Source: an uncultured Oxalicibacterium sp. (GTDB lineage Bacteria; Pseudomonadota; Gammaproteobacteria; Burkholderiales; Burkholderiaceae_D). Taken from it: a stretch of 47,101 nt of DNA. A model generated the notes under the pieces. That model ran no database searches and was not told where the DNA came from. It worked only from the letters and a program-made list of their open reading frames with translations. Positions 1-10,287 of the stretch are shown in pieces. The stretch lies in NCBI RefSeq assembly GCF_913776015.1, contig NZ_CAJYMD010000036.1:1-47101 (forward strand). Reading direction: 5' to 3'. Every line of letters starts with the position of its first letter. The first letter of the stretch is position 1. Both the position numbers and the translations under genes were made by a program.

Positions 1-2
1 AA

Positions 3-74
3 AATCGCTACGACACCATCGATGCTACCGATGTCATCTGGGACTTCTTGCGTGAACACAAACGTCATCCCTAA
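3..74 (+). CDS. 3' end of an alpha/beta-hydrolase-like gene (partial)
   Basis: Only the last 23 codons are in the window, in frame 3, ending with TAA at 72-74. The visible tail contains the string DATDVIWDFLREH. That style of ending is common in PHB-depolymerase/LpqC-type esterases, where a last helix 'VIWxFF' closes the alpha/beta-hydrolase fold. The assignment is a guess from this short tail and no catalytic residue is in view. The gene converges on truB, with only about 36 bases between the two stop codons. Confidence 0.45.
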   Translation, partial: NRYDTIDATDVIWDFLREHKRHP

Positions 75-110
75 CGCCACCGAACGGACGCTCAGGCAAT
101 GACAACGCTG

Positions 111-1046
111 TCAAACGACACTGCCCGCCGCAATCAAACGTTCGGGTGCCAGAATGCTGTAAGTCTGCAATATTGCCGTACCAAGCAAGATGCGATCGCT
201 CTGTCGATAGACACGCACGCGTCCCTCATGCTCGGGCAAACTGACAGCCTCCTTGCCCAAGGCCAAACGCTGACCGTGCAAGAAACGCTGCGCCAATTCA
301 TCCGACAACTCAACAGCAGGAAAAGAAGAAAGCAAGGCATCGACCGGCGCCAGCATGGCAAGGCGCTGCGATTCGTCTACCTCAGCCAAAGTCTCCAGCG
401 TGACTGCATCGGCGATGCACAAGTCACCGACCACCGTGCGACGCAGCATGTTCAGATGTGCGCCACAGCCCAATGCCGCACCAATATCCTCGCCTAGTAC
501 CCGAATATAAGTCCCCTTGCTGCAACGCACGCGCAATCGCAGATAAGGTGCCTCGTAGGACAGCAAGGTCAGTTCGTAAATCGTGACCTGCCTTGCTTCG
601 CGCTCCAGCGTAATACCGGCACGAGCGTATTCATAGAGCGGCTTGCCATCGCGCTTGAGTGCGGAATGCATGGGCGGCACCTGTTCGATCGCACCGCGGA
701 AGCGTGACAACACGGCTTCAATCTGTTCGGTGGTCACGTCAACAGGACGTGTATCCATCACCGCACCTTCGGTGTCGCCCGTGTTCGTCGTCAACCCCAA
801 ATGCACGAGGGTTTCATAGGTCTTGTCGGCATCGAGCAAGTCCTGCGCGAACTTGGTTGCCTCACCAAAGCAGAGCGGTAACAAACCCGTGGCAAAGGGA
901 TCCAGCGTGCCCGTATGGCCGGCCTTGGCAGCATTCAACAACCATTTGGTCTTGCCCAGCGCATCATTGCTGGACAGGCCGACCGGCTTGTCCAGCAAGA
1001 GCACGCCGTGCACAGGAACACGTTTTCTTTTGATTGGGGCAGACAT
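111..1046 (-). CDS. truB: tRNA pseudouridine(55) synthase TruB
   Basis: TruB makes pseudouridine 55 in the T-loop of tRNAs. The protein has 311 residues, a normal family length. The catalytic motif GHTGTLDP lies at residues 43-50, with the nucleophilic Asp at 49. A second conserved block, CSKGTYIRVLGEDIG, lies in the middle. The last ~70 residues fit the PUA-like RNA-binding domain. It is the last gene of the rimP-nusA-infB-rbfA-truB operon, the usual proteobacterial order. The ATG at 1046 has no strong Shine-Dalgarno. A perfect 9-bp hairpin lies in the 71-base gap after rbfA and may modulate expression or processing. Confidence 0.97.
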   Translation of the reverse strand: MSAPIKRKRVPVHGVLLLDKPVGLSSNDALGKTKWLLNAAKAGHTGTLDPFATGLLPLCFGEATKFAQDLLDADKTYETLVHLGLTTNTGDTEGAVMDTRPVDVTTEQIEAVLSRFRGAIEQVPPMHSALKRDGKPLYEYARAGITLEREARQVTIYELTLLSYEAPYLRLRVRCSKGTYIRVLGEDIGAALGCGAHLNMLRRTVVGDLCIADAVTLETLAEVDESQRLAMLAPVDALLSSFPAVELSDELAQRFLHGQRLALGKEAVSLPEHEGRVRVYRQSDRILLGTAILQTYSILAPERLIAAGSVV

Positions 1047-1069
1047 GAAAAAAGCAGCAGAAAAACACG

Positions 1070-1093
1070 CGAGGCATGCGCTGTCATGCCTCG
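1070..1093 (-). other. stem-loop between rbfA and truB
   Basis: The arms CGAGGCATG and CATGCCTCG form a perfect 9-bp stem around a 6-base loop. On the transcript strand the stem is followed by four bases and then five Ts (plus-strand A-run 1061-1065). The delayed, short T-tract makes it a poor canonical terminator. It could be a partial terminator, a processing site or a 3'-end stabiliser that lowers truB relative to rbfA. The structure is seen directly; the function is inference. Confidence 0.5.
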
Positions 1094-1117
1094 ATAAAGA
1101 GAAGGAAGCGGTAACGC

Positions 1118-1504
1118 TTATTCGTCAGCGTCGCGCGCACGCGTGGCGTTTGCCTCATCGATGAGTTTCGACATTTCCATGCCGCGCGCCGTCGACATGT
1201 CGTGCACAAAGTGCAGTTCAGGCAACGTGTGGATCGTCAGGCGACGACCAAGCTCCTTGCGCAGATAGCCGGATGCGGCGCGCAAGCCATTCAGCGTATT
1301 TTGCACGTCTTCCGTCTTGTCACTGAGCATGGTGAAAAACACCTTGGCGTGTGCGTAATCGGGCGTCAGTTGGACTTCCGTGATGGTGATCATGCCAACG
1401 CGCGGATCTTTCATTTCGAACGCGATGAGTTCCGAGAGATCGCGCTGGATCTGATCGGCCACGCGCAGTCCGCGGCCGGGAATGGATTTGCTGTGTTTTG
1501 CCAT
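1118..1504 (-). CDS. rbfA: 30S ribosome-binding factor RbfA
   Basis: RbfA is a KH-like cold-shock factor that binds the 30S subunit during maturation of the 16S 5' end. The start was placed at the ATG at 1504 (protein begins [12 protein letters not shown], 128 aa) because GGAGGA stands just upstream at normal spacing. The open frame extends 17 codons further up to 1555, but that stretch does not look like family sequence. Conserved segments include [14 protein letters not shown] near the N-terminus and the [12 protein letters not shown] strand. It lies between infB and truB on the same strand. Confidence 0.95.
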   Translation of the reverse strand: MAKHSKSIPGRGLRVADQIQRDLSELIAFEMKDPRVGMITITEVQLTPDYAHAKVFFTMLSDKTEDVQNTLNGLRAASGYLRKELGRRLTIHTLPELHFVHDMSTARGMEMSKLIDEANATRARDADE

Positions 1505-1622
1505 GCTGTTCTCCTCCGCGTAGGGAGCCATTAAGGAGCAAAAATGAATTCGCACCGGCGGGCGACAGCGCCGGCCGATGCGAACGGGATAACACGGTCA
1601 TCCGCCGTGCGGATGCGAGATC

Positions 1623-4427
1623 TTAGAGCGTACGGGCAACTTCCTGTACTTCGTAAATCTCGAGCTGGTCACCTTCCTGGATATCGTTGTAGTTCTTCAG
1701 CGTCAGACCGCATTCGAAGCCGGATTTGACTTCCTTGACGTCGTCCTTGAAGCGTTTCAACGAATCGAGTTCGCCAGTCCATACCACCACGTTGTTGCGC
1801 AGCAGTCGTGCCATCGAACCACGACGCACCAGACCTTCGAGCACATAGCAACCGGCAATCGCGCCGACCTTGCTGACCAGAATGACCTGACGAATTTCGA
1901 CCAGACCCAGATTCTGCTCGCGCTTCTCTGGTGCGAGCATGCCGGACATCGCTGCCTTGATCTCGTCTACTGCATCGTAAATGATGTTGTAGTAGCGGAT
2001 ATCGACACCACTAGCTTCAGCCAGCTTGCGTGCCGATGCATCAGCACGCGTGTTGAAGCCGATGATAACGGCTTTCGATGCCACGGCCAGGTTGACGTCC
2101 GACTCCGAAATGCCACCAACACCTGCGTGTACGACCTGCACACGCACTTCGCTGGTGTTGAGCTTTTGCAACGAGCCAACCAGTGCTTCTTGCGAACCCT
2201 GTACGTCGGTCTTGATGATGAGCGGCAGATTCTTGACTTCGCCTTCGCCCATGTTCTCGAACATGTTTTCCAGCTTGGCGGCTTGCTGCTTAGCCAGTTT
2301 GACGTCGCGGAATTTACCTTGACGGAACAGGCCGATTTCACGTGCCTTGCGTTCGTCCGCCATGACAACGGCTTCCTCACCGGCATTCGGCACTTCGGTC
2401 AGACCCTGAATCTCGACCGGGATCGATGGACCAGCTTCCGTGATCGGCTTGCCGTTTTCGTCAAACATGGCACGAACACGACCATATGACGAACCTGCGA
2501 GCACGACATCGCCGCGCTTGAGCGTACCCGCCTGAACCAGAATGGTGGCAACCGGACCGCGGCCCTTGTCGAGCTTGGCTTCGACAACCAGACCACGCGC
2601 TTGCGCTTCGACCGGTGCCTTGAGCTCCAGCACTTCCGCTTGCAGCAAGACTTGCTCGAGCAAGTTGTCGATACCTTGGCCCGTCTTGGCCGAAACCGGC
2701 ACGAATGGCGAATCGCCACCATACTCTTCAGGCACAACCTGTTCAGCGATCAGTTCCTGCGATACACGGTCTGGATTGGCACCCTGCTTGTCAATCTTGT
2801 TGATCGCAACCACCAGCGGAACGCCCGCTGCCTTGGCGTGAGCAATCGCTTCCTTGGTTTGCGGCATCACGCCATCATCGGCAGCGACGACCAGAATGAC
2901 GATATCGGTCGCCTTCGCACCGCGTGCACGCATTGCTGTAAAGGCTTCGTGACCCGGCGTATCAAGGAAGGTGATCATGCCACGCGGTGTTTCGACGTGG
3001 TATGCACCAATGTGCTGCGTAATGCCACCGGCTTCACCCGATGCAACCTTGGCACGACGGATGTAATCCAGCAGCGAGGTTTTACCGTGATCGACGTGAC
3101 CCATGACAGTGACAACCGGCGCACGTGGCAGCAATTCGGCATCAGCGTGATCGGAACCTTCCTCGATCAGCGATTCCGGATCATCCAGCTTGGCAGCATG
3201 CGCGATATGGCCCATTTCCTCGACCAGAATCATGGCCGTTTCCTGATCGAGCACCTGGTTGATGGTGACCATCTGGCCGAGCTTCATCAACTGCTTGATC
3301 ACTTCGGACGCCTTGACGGCCATCTTGTGTGCGAGTTCGGCAACCGTGATGGTTTCCGGTACATGCACGTTGTGAACGATCGCTTCGGTCGGCACTTGGA
3401 AGTTGCTCTCGCGATCATCGTTATGCGACGAACGACGACCTTTCGGTCCCGCACGCCAACCATCACGGCCGCCACCTGCATTACCGCCACGTGTCTTGAT
3501 GCCAGCACCACGCTTCTTCGCGTCATCCTGCCAGGTCGACGATACATTGGCAGACTTGATCGATTTCTTATCAGTCGTGGCCGGCTTCTTGTCATCCTTC
3601 TTGTCGGCAGCTTTCTTGTCTGCCGGACGATGCAAGGTACCTTCCGATGCCTTGGCCGGTGCCGCTGGTGCAGGCTCTGGTGCCTTCACGGTACGGCGCG
3701 GCGCATTCATCATGGCCTTGATCTGCGCGACTTCTTCAGCAACGGCACGACGTGCGGCTTCTGCAGCCGCAGCACGTTCGGTTGCTTCACGTGCCGCATC
3801 CTGCGCAAGCTGTGCTGCCTGTTTCTTGGCTTCGTCAGACGCAATGCGTTTCTGTTCTTCTTCTACCGATTCATTTGCCTTGGCGTCTTCGGCCTTTTCA
3901 GCGGCAGCTTTCTGCGCTTCGGCTTCTGCCTTCTTCTGCGCTTCTGCCTGGGCTTCTTTCTCCGCTTCCAGCTTGGCCAGACGTTCCTGCTTCTCGCGCA
4001 ACTCGGCTTCCTGGCGCGCGATCAACTCAGCCTGACGACGCGCTTCCTCTGCACGACGTTCCTGCTCGGCTTCATCAATGACAGGTGCTGCCGGCGCCAC
4101 TGCCGACGCTTCCTCGACCGGATCATCGCGTTTGACGAACGTGCGCTTCTTACGCACTTCGACCTGAATGGTGCGCGACTTGCCGGTTGCATCAGCCTGC
4201 TTGATTTCAGTGGTTTCCTTGCGCGTCAAAGTGATCTTGCGCTTTTCGCCCTCAGGCGCGACACCATGCGAACGACGCAGATGCTCGAGCAGCTTGTCTT
4301 TGTCGGCCTTGGATAATTCGTCGGACGCCGAGCTTTTCTGGACGCCAGCATCCCGCAGCTGTGTAAGCAGCACATCCGCTGGCATTTTGAGCTCGGTGGC
4401 AAATTGGGCTACGTTGTTACTCGCCAT
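1623..4427 (-). CDS. infB: translation initiation factor IF-2
   Basis: IF-2 is the GTPase that brings fMet-tRNA to the 30S subunit and promotes subunit joining. The 934-residue protein has the usual N-terminal IF2_N module (residues ~1-50). A long Ala/Glu/Lys-rich, probably helical and disordered linker follows, at ~130-330. The GTPase motifs are GHVDHGKTS (~residues 441-449), DTPGHEAF (~490) and NKID (~540). The C-terminal domains end in [10 protein letters not shown]. The linker is repetitive and typical of the long alpha form; no internal start was examined. It is downstream of nusA by 43 bases and upstream of rbfA. Confidence 0.98.
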   Translation of the reverse strand: MASNNVAQFATELKMPADVLLTQLRDAGVQKSSASDELSKADKDKLLEHLRRSHGVAPEGEKRKITLTRKETTEIKQADATGKSRTIQVEVRKKRTFVKRDDPVEEASAVAPAAPVIDEAEQERRAEEARRQAELIARQEAELREKQERLAKLEAEKEAQAEAQKKAEAEAQKAAAEKAEDAKANESVEEEQKRIASDEAKKQAAQLAQDAAREATERAAAAEAARRAVAEEVAQIKAMMNAPRRTVKAPEPAPAAPAKASEGTLHRPADKKAADKKDDKKPATTDKKSIKSANVSSTWQDDAKKRGAGIKTRGGNAGGGRDGWRAGPKGRRSSHNDDRESNFQVPTEAIVHNVHVPETITVAELAHKMAVKASEVIKQLMKLGQMVTINQVLDQETAMILVEEMGHIAHAAKLDDPESLIEEGSDHADAELLPRAPVVTVMGHVDHGKTSLLDYIRRAKVASGEAGGITQHIGAYHVETPRGMITFLDTPGHEAFTAMRARGAKATDIVILVVAADDGVMPQTKEAIAHAKAAGVPLVVAINKIDKQGANPDRVSQELIAEQVVPEEYGGDSPFVPVSAKTGQGIDNLLEQVLLQAEVLELKAPVEAQARGLVVEAKLDKGRGPVATILVQAGTLKRGDVVLAGSSYGRVRAMFDENGKPITEAGPSIPVEIQGLTEVPNAGEEAVVMADERKAREIGLFRQGKFRDVKLAKQQAAKLENMFENMGEGEVKNLPLIIKTDVQGSQEALVGSLQKLNTSEVRVQVVHAGVGGISESDVNLAVASKAVIIGFNTRADASARKLAEASGVDIRYYNIIYDAVDEIKAAMSGMLAPEKREQNLGLVEIRQVILVSKVGAIAGCYVLEGLVRRGSMARLLRNNVVVWTGELDSLKRFKDDVKEVKSGFECGLTLKNYNDIQEGDQLEIYEVQEVARTL

Positions 4428-4470
4428 TCAGTCCTCTTTTCTATGTGACACGTTAGATGAAATTGCCGTC

Positions 4471-6030
4471 TTACTTCGCGGTTGCGAGGCTCCATGCGCG
4501 GGCCTGCAACGCCTTGGCATGCTCATCGTATTTGGCATCGATGAGCTTCATTTCTTCATCGGTCACATCTTCAAATTCATTTTCAATCAATTGACGTGCG
4601 CGGTCGGCAGGCAATGCCAGGATGGCACCGAACTCGTCATAGGCCAGCTCGCTGAATGCAGCCAGCGTCTTGATGCCTGCCAGGCCCAGCTTGCCGGCGA
4701 TCACGCGATCCATGCCGTCAAAATTGGCCAGGGCATCTTCCATGCCTTCCATACCTTCTTCCGAAGCAATCGCTTCGGTCAGCAATGCGTCGCGTGCACG
4801 GCTACGCAATTCGTTGACGGTATCTTCGTCAAACGATTCGATTTCCAGCATTTCGCTGATCGGCACGTAGGCGATTTCTTCCAGCGTCGCAAAACCTTCC
4901 TGCGCCAGGATGTCGGCGACTTCCTCGTCCACATCCAGCTTTTCCATGAACACGGCACGGATCGCGGCACTCTCGGCTTGCGATTTATCGGCCGATTCCT
5001 CAGCTGTCATGATGTTGATCTGCCAGCCCGTAAGTTCCGATGCCAAACGCACGTTCTGACCGCCACGGCCGATCGAGATCGCGAGATTTTCTTCGTCGAC
5101 CACGACATCCATTGCATGCTTTTCTTCATCGACCACGATGGACGACACATTCGCTGGTGCCAATGCACCGATCACGAACTGTGCAGGATCGTCGGACCAC
5201 AACACGATATCCACACGCTCGCCGCCGAGCTCGCCGGTTACGGCCTGCACACGCGAACCACGCATGCCGACACAGGTACCGATCGGATCGATTCGTTTAT
5301 CATTGGTGAAGACGGCGATCTTGGCGCGCACACCCGAATCACGTGCAGCCGATTTGATTTCCAGCAGACCTTGCTCGATCTCAGGCACTTCGAGCTCGAA
5401 CAATTTCATGATGAATTCCGGCGCTGTACGCGACAGGATGACTTGCGGGCCGCGTGCATTGCGGTCGATACGCAGAATGTAGGCGCGGACGCGATCACCA
5501 ATACGCAGATTTTCCTTCGGGATCATCTGGTCGCGTGGCAGACGTGCTTCGATACGCCCCGATTCGACAATAGCATCACCACGTTCCATGCGCTTGATGG
5601 TGCCCGTCACGAGCGAGTCGCCACGCTCCAGGAAATCGGCCAGAATCTGCTCACGCTCTGCATCGCGAATACGCTGCAAAACGACTTGTTTGGTGTCTTG
5701 CGCGAAGCGACGGCCGAATTCGACGGACTCGATAGGCTCTTCAATGTAATCGTCGACTTCGATATCTGAAATCTGTTCCTTGGCTTCGAAGTGCAGAATT
5801 TCCTGGTCAGGCAATTGCAGGCCGGCTTCATCAGGAACGACATGCCAGCGACGGAAGGACTCGAATTCGCCATTCTCGCGGTCGATGGACACGCGGATAT
5901 CAACGTCGCCTTCATAGCGTTTCTTGGTCGCTTGCGCGAGCGCATGCTCGAGCGCTCCGAAAACGATGTCTTTATCGACGTTCTTCTCACGCGCCAGCGC
6001 ATCCACCAATAACAAAATTTCGCGACTCAT
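4471..6030 (-). CDS. nusA: transcription termination/antitermination factor NusA
   Basis: NusA binds RNA polymerase and nascent RNA and tunes pausing, termination and antitermination. The 519-residue protein shows the N-terminal polymerase-binding domain beginning [13 protein letters not shown]. An S1-like domain ([15 protein letters not shown]) follows, then two KH domains: [12 protein letters not shown] and [17 protein letters not shown]. The C-terminus has two acidic repeats, as in the 495-residue E. coli protein. Its ATG overlaps the rimP stop by four bases, so the two are translationally coupled. Autoregulation through the operon leader is known in enterics and is possible here given the leader hairpin at 6572-6596. 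Confidence 0.98.
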   Translation of the reverse strand: MSREILLLVDALAREKNVDKDIVFGALEHALAQATKKRYEGDVDIRVSIDRENGEFESFRRWHVVPDEAGLQLPDQEILHFEAKEQISDIEVDDYIEEPIESVEFGRRFAQDTKQVVLQRIRDAEREQILADFLERGDSLVTGTIKRMERGDAIVESGRIEARLPRDQMIPKENLRIGDRVRAYILRIDRNARGPQVILSRTAPEFIMKLFELEVPEIEQGLLEIKSAARDSGVRAKIAVFTNDKRIDPIGTCVGMRGSRVQAVTGELGGERVDIVLWSDDPAQFVIGALAPANVSSIVVDEEKHAMDVVVDEENLAISIGRGGQNVRLASELTGWQINIMTAEESADKSQAESAAIRAVFMEKLDVDEEVADILAQEGFATLEEIAYVPISEMLEIESFDEDTVNELRSRARDALLTEAIASEEGMEGMEDALANFDGMDRVIAGKLGLAGIKTLAAFSELAYDEFGAILALPADRARQLIENEFEDVTDEEMKLIDAKYDEHAKALQARAWSLATAK

Positions 6031-6515
6031 GCTTTGCGACTCCTAAAATCCACTTGCGGCACCAGATGTGCCTTGTCTACATCAGCGAGCGTAAAATCCA
6101 GCTGCGCCGGCCCGTCTTTTCCTTCGAATACCAATGCCAGATTCTCGCCAACCGGCTCCTGCAGCACCCCCTGAAACGATTTGCGATTGGCCGCATTCGG
6201 CATCGGCACGCGCAATTTCACAATCGCTTCCGCACCTGCAAATCGCACATAATCAGACAGCTTTTTCAGGGGGCGATCCAGACCCGGCGACGACACTTCC
6301 AGTCGCTCGTAATTGGCGTTTTCGACTGTCAGTACATGCAGCAACTGATGCGTGACTTTTTCGCAGTCCTCGACCGTGATCGCACCGCGCTCGGCGGCCT
6401 CCTCCGGCAGAAAATCGATAAACACGCGTACCAGACCACGCGCTGCCTGTTCGAACTGGACCAGTTCATAGCCCATGCCGGCCACGGTTTTTTCAATCAA
6501 CGCTGACAACTGCAA
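6027..6515 (-). CDS. rimP: ribosome maturation factor RimP
   Basis: RimP assists 30S subunit assembly. The 162-residue product contains the family block [14 protein letters not shown] and ends in the typical VDFRSRKA. The start was placed at a TTG codon at 6515 (protein begins MQLSALIEK). This matches the N-terminus usual in betaproteobacterial RimP, and GGAGA precedes it by six bases; no ATG fits as well. It is the first gene of the nusA-infB operon and overlaps nusA by four bases. A weak TTG start in front of the operon would keep RimP output low relative to NusA. Confidence 0.95.
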   Translation of the reverse strand: MQLSALIEKTVAGMGYELVQFEQAARGLVRVFIDFLPEEAAERGAITVEDCEKVTHQLLHVLTVENANYERLEVSSPGLDRPLKKLSDYVRFAGAEAIVKLRVPMPNAANRKSFQGVLQEPVGENLALVFEGKDGPAQLDFTLADVDKAHLVPQVDFRSRKA

Positions 6516-6571
6516 GGCCAGTCTCCGAAAACGCCGGTTGTCACCGCTGGCAACAACACAAATTGCTTAAC

Positions 6572-6596
6572 AAAAAAAAAATGGGCATGTGCCCAT
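6572..6596 (-). terminator. intrinsic terminator or attenuator in the rimP leader
   Basis: Read on the minus strand, arms ATGGGC and GCCCAT around a four-base loop are followed at once by nine Ts. The hairpin lies 57 bases before the rimP start codon and about 70 bases downstream of the operon promoter at 6673-6701. It therefore sits inside the leader. It could also end rluB transcripts, about 180 bases after the rluB stop. On the plus strand it is also flanked by A and T runs, but no plus-strand gene ends here. Confidence 0.75.
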
Positions 6597-6672
6597 CTTT
6601 TTTATCATTCCAATCACTGGTTTCAATGCCAAAAATATAATTTTCGACCCAGCAATCTTTCTTAACTGCCGC

Positions 6673-6701
6673 ATTATAAAGGAAAGCCCCTCGCGCCGCA
6701 A
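6673..6701 (-). promoter_or_regulatory. sigma-70 promoter of the rimP-nusA-infB operon
   Basis: On the minus strand, TTGCGG (6701-6696) and a perfect TATAAT (6678-6673) are separated by 17 bases. Transcription would start near 6666 and give a leader of about 150 bases before the rimP TTG start. The intrinsic-terminator hairpin at 6572-6596 lies inside that leader. The motif match is direct; activity is inferred. Confidence 0.7.
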
Positions 6702-6775
6702 CGTCGGCAATCATGCAAAAGCCCGGAATCAGGGACGATTAGCCTAATTACCGGGGCAATTATCAGCAAATACGG

Positions 6776-8362
6776 TCAGATCTTGCCGCGACGGCGCGGC
6801 CCATTGCCATTGCGCGGCATTCCCGTATTGCTGCGATTGCCCGAAGGGCGACGTGCTTGCCCCATACCGGGAAAACCCAACGCCGTCTGCAAAGGATCAG
6901 GCTGACGACTACGTCCACCCTGCCGACCGTCATTCGCCTTGTTGCCGTTACGCACGTCATTGCCATGCCGTGGCGAACGAGGCTGACCAACATTCAACCA
7001 TTGACTCGGGCTTGGACCATGTGGCGGTTTGGCATCGTCGAAGCGCGGCGCACGATTGCCATTGACTGGCCGACCTTGCCCTTTGCCCTTGTTCTGCGCA
7101 CCACCTTCATTATTCGTCTTGAGACCACTGGCCGCCAACAATGCACGAACAGCATGCTCGTCCATTTCTTCCCAACGGCCACGCTTGAGACCGTGCGGCA
7201 AGGTCATTGAACCGTAACGCGTACGGATCAAGCGCGATACGGTGAGCCCCACCGCCTCGAACATGCGACGCACCTCACGGTTACGACCTTCGCCAATCGT
7301 CACGCGATACCATTTATTCACACCCTCACCTCCACCATCGGCAATGCGCGAAAACTGTGCAGGACCGTCATCCAGCTCCACACCGGCCAGCAGCTTCTGC
7401 CGCATGCCTTCTTCGAGCTCACCCAAGGTACGCACCGCATATTCACGATCAATGCCGTAACGCGGATGCATGAGGCGGTTTGCCAGATCACCGGACGTCG
7501 TAAACAACAACAGCCCTTCGGTATTAAAGTCCAGACGTCCAACCGCGAGCCATTTGGCAGATTTCATGCTCGGCAAGCGATCAAAGACAGAAGGACGGCC
7601 TTCCGGGTCATTCGTGCTGACGATTTCGCCCGCCGGCTTGTGATAAATGAGCACGCGTGGCGGCTTGTTGCTGACCTTGCGCTGAATGAGCTTGCCGTTG
7701 ATACGCACTTGATCGGCAGGCAGAATGCGCTGCCCGATGTGTGCGGGCTCGCCATTGACCGAAACACGTCCGGCGATGATCAACTCTTCCATATCGCGAC
7801 GCGATCCAAGACCGGCTTCCGCGAGGACCTTGTGCAGCTTCGGCGCATCATCATCCGCCGTCAGATCGCGGCGCACATTCTTTTGCGGGCGACGCTTGTC
7901 GGCACTAGCCGCATCTTCGCCAGCCCAGGCATCGAATGCATCGGACGTGACGAAGGAAAACACCTCGTCGGCATCATTGGATTTCGCCGGAGGCTTTCCC
8001 TGCCTTGCATTAGGTGTCCGCTGTGCGCCACCATGCTTTGCGTTTCTTTGCCCCTGCTTGGGTGGCCGAGGCGGCCGAGCCTTACGCTCAACACCAGCTT
8101 CCACATTGCCCTCAACCGAAGCCAAAGCTTCGCCGGCGGAGGAAGCAGACGCCTCGCCATCACGGCCCTGCTCCGCATTACGCAAGGCACGAGCACGACG
8201 CATATTGCGTGGGCCGCGCAAGCCACGCTTGGCAGGTTTGCCGTTCGCAGCGCCTTCCGTCGCAATGGACGACTCTTGGGACGCTGAAAGCGGTGCAGCG
8301 GACATTGTTTCCGCGTCTTGCGGCGCGTCGACCGGGTTATTTTTCTTTGGGCGATTCATCAT
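6776..8362 (-). CDS. rluB: 23S rRNA pseudouridine synthase RluB with long disordered tails
   Basis: RluB converts U2605 (E. coli numbering) of 23S rRNA to pseudouridine. An S4 RNA-binding domain lies at ~168-230 ([18 protein letters not shown]). The catalytic motif [14 protein letters not shown] follows, with Asp at residue 278, then the conserved [18 protein letters not shown] block. The core is framed by a ~165-residue Ala/Arg/Lys-rich N-terminal extension and a ~110-residue Asn/Gly/Arg/Pro-rich C-terminal tail, giving 528 residues against about 290 in E. coli. The first two codons are both ATG (8362 or 8359) and lie inside the end of scpB. The 26-base overlap suggests coupled translation. 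RluB rather than RluE/F is inferred from the S4 domain and the scpB neighbour. Confidence 0.93.
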   Translation of the reverse strand: MMNRPKKNNPVDAPQDAETMSAAPLSASQESSIATEGAANGKPAKRGLRGPRNMRRARALRNAEQGRDGEASASSAGEALASVEGNVEAGVERKARPPRPPKQGQRNAKHGGAQRTPNARQGKPPAKSNDADEVFSFVTSDAFDAWAGEDAASADKRRPQKNVRRDLTADDDAPKLHKVLAEAGLGSRRDMEELIIAGRVSVNGEPAHIGQRILPADQVRINGKLIQRKVSNKPPRVLIYHKPAGEIVSTNDPEGRPSVFDRLPSMKSAKWLAVGRLDFNTEGLLLFTTSGDLANRLMHPRYGIDREYAVRTLGELEEGMRQKLLAGVELDDGPAQFSRIADGGGEGVNKWYRVTIGEGRNREVRRMFEAVGLTVSRLIRTRYGSMTLPHGLKRGRWEEMDEHAVRALLAASGLKTNNEGGAQNKGKGQGRPVNGNRAPRFDDAKPPHGPSPSQWLNVGQPRSPRHGNDVRNGNKANDGRQGGRSRQPDPLQTALGFPGMGQARRPSGNRSNTGMPRNGNGPRRRGKI

Positions 8363-9191
8363 TCAATTCGGTGTTGGGCTGCTCAGGAATCTCAGCCGTC
8401 ATGTCAGTCGCCTGCTCTTCAGCAGGAACGGAGACCGATATCACCTCTTCTTCCGAGGCGATCGGCAGTACTTCTTCTTGATCCAGACTTGCAGGCAACG
8501 CGGAAAGTTCGCTCTCTGAAACGCTCGACGCTTCCTCGAGCACCAACTGCGACTCGTCTGCAACATCGGCATTCGGCGCATCATCGGCTTGGAGATGCGA
8601 CTGCAACCCTGCCTCAAGACTTTGCATCTCCAGCAAGGTATCGCCCTCCATGTCGTTCTTGCTGACATCCTGCAACGGCGGCAATTGATCGAGCGACTTG
8701 AGGCCAAGATCGTCGAGAAACTGTTTGGTTGTAGCAAACAGCGAAGGACGACCCGGCACATCGCGATGGCCGATACTCTCAATCCAGCCACGATCTTCCA
8801 GCATTTTGATAGTTTGCGAATTCACGGTCACCCCGCGAATTTCCTCGATATCACCACGCGTGACCGGCTGACGATACGCAATGATCGCCAGCGTCTCGAG
8901 CGTGGCTCGCGAATACTTCGGCGGCTTTTCGGGATTCAAACGCTCAAGATAGAGCTTCATTTCAGGACGGCTCTGAAAGCGCCAGCCGGTGGAAAGACTG
9001 ACCACTTCGATGCCCTTGTCAATCCAGTCTTCACGCAATGCATCCAGCATCTGCCGGATATCGTCACTGGTGAACACTTCTTCCGTGGAACCGGTCTCGA
9101 CATAGAGCTTTTTCATGTCGTTGATCGACAGTGGCTCATGAGCGCACAACAGTGCTGTTTCGAGGACTTTCTTGGCCTCAGCAGTATTCAT
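8337..9191 (-). CDS. scpB: segregation and condensation protein B
   Basis: ScpB forms the winged-helix kleisin-partner dimer of the SMC-ScpAB condensin used in chromosome segregation. The first ~185 residues carry the two winged-helix domains. Recognisable blocks are [37 protein letters not shown] and [21 protein letters not shown]. The last ~100 residues form an acidic low-complexity tail overlapping rluB. Total length is 284 aa. scpA is not in the window; the gene upstream on the same strand is tRNA-fMet. Confidence 0.95.
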   Translation of the reverse strand: MNTAEAKKVLETALLCAHEPLSINDMKKLYVETGSTEEVFTSDDIRQMLDALREDWIDKGIEVVSLSTGWRFQSRPEMKLYLERLNPEKPPKYSRATLETLAIIAYRQPVTRGDIEEIRGVTVNSQTIKMLEDRGWIESIGHRDVPGRPSLFATTKQFLDDLGLKSLDQLPPLQDVSKNDMEGDTLLEMQSLEAGLQSHLQADDAPNADVADESQLVLEEASSVSESELSALPASLDQEEVLPIASEEEVISVSVPAEEQATDMTAEIPEQPNTELNDESPKEK

Positions 9192-9420
9192 TTAATTTGA
9201 AAACCGTATGGTTGCAATCTATGCGGAGTTTTATTCAACGATCAGCAACGGCGAAAACCTTGCTGCAAAATTTGTTGATACTGCTCTTCCGGCGCCCACT
9301 AGGGGAGAAAATGTGCAGGCGGGGAATATATGAGACTTGTGAGACTGTTTGCGAAAGATTATTTACACAACCTCTTCACAACTTGACTAACCTTGATCTT
9401 TTATCTTTACCAAAGATCAG

Positions 9421-9497
<77 letters not shown>

Positions 9498-9510
9498 TCT
9501 GAAGAAATGA

Positions 9511-9539
9511 ATTATATAGAGTATCGAGATTCAACGCAA
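9511..9539 (-). promoter_or_regulatory. promoter of tRNA-fMet
   Basis: On the minus strand, TTGCGT (9539-9534) and TATAAT (9516-9511) are spaced by 17 bases. The predicted start is about seven bases before the mature tRNA 5' end at 9497. The very short leader and consensus -10 fit a stable-RNA promoter. Confidence 0.7.
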
Positions 9540-9658
9540 CGACAATCTTGATATTCTTGCGAGTGATACACTCTTCGATCACATCACGACGATACGGCAG
9601 GCTATATTGCCGATCGAAATTGATATCCATATTTATCAGCATCGATCAAACACTGTTC

Positions 9659-10249
9659 ATGAATTTCTGTTCCGCGTGCGCGCATCCCGTTCATCTCACC
9701 ATTCCTCACGGCGACAATCGGCCACGCCATGTCTGCACGCATTGCGGCATGATTCATTATCAGAATCCGAAGATGGTATTGGGCACGATCCCGGTTTGGG
9801 ACGAAGATGGCGACATGCGCATTCTGCTATGCCGTCGCGCCATCGAACCGCGCCGTGGCTTCTGGACGCTACCAGCCGGCTTCATGGAAAACAACGAGAC
9901 CACTGCCGAAGCAGCAATGCGTGAAACGATCGAGGAAGCCGGCGCGCATATAGAAATCCACGAACTGTTTTCACTTCTGAACGTACCGCACGTTCATCAG
10001 GTTCACATGTTCTATCGCGCAACCCTGCTGGATCTGGATTACGAAGCGGGTGTGGAAACACTTGAGATAAAGATGTTCGCACCCGCTGACATACCCTGGG
10101 AAGAGATTGCCTTCCAGACGGTCAGCAACACGCTGACGTTTTTTCTGGACGACCATGCCGCCCGCAAACGGGACGGCACTTATCAGCTCCACACAATGGA
10201 CATCCTGAAACCGATGCCCACGCCACCAGAATCCATTCCCGCTGGCTAA
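9659..10249 (+). CDS. Nudix hydrolase with N-terminal zinc ribbon
   Basis: Nudix enzymes hydrolyse nucleoside diphosphates linked to another moiety. The 196-residue protein begins with a zinc ribbon (CSAC near residue 4 and CTHC near 27, two Cys pairs). The Nudix box is complete and spans 22 residues: it begins with Gly in the GFMENNE segment, runs through RETIEEAG, and matches the GX5EX7REUXEEXGU pattern. The ribbon-plus-Nudix layout is found in NADH pyrophosphatase-like and related proteins; the substrate is unknown. The start was set at the ATG at 9659, just before the ribbon, although the frame is open from 9548. No strong Shine-Dalgarno is visible. It is convergent with amtB. Confidence 0.88.
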   Translation: MNFCSACAHPVHLTIPHGDNRPRHVCTHCGMIHYQNPKMVLGTIPVWDEDGDMRILLCRRAIEPRRGFWTLPAGFMENNETTAEAAMRETIEEAGAHIEIHELFSLLNVPHVHQVHMFYRATLLDLDYEAGVETLEIKMFAPADIPWEEIAFQTVSNTLTFFLDDHAARKRDGTYQLHTMDILKPMPTPPESIPAG

Positions 10250-10287
10250 ACACTCGCACTACGCAGCACCACGCCAGCAGCATCTTC

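Noticed and set aside
2601-4316. A 571-codon plus-strand open frame across infB
   Set aside because: It lies entirely antisense to infB, has Phe/Arg/Cys-rich composition with no family motif, and reflects the codon bias of the real gene.
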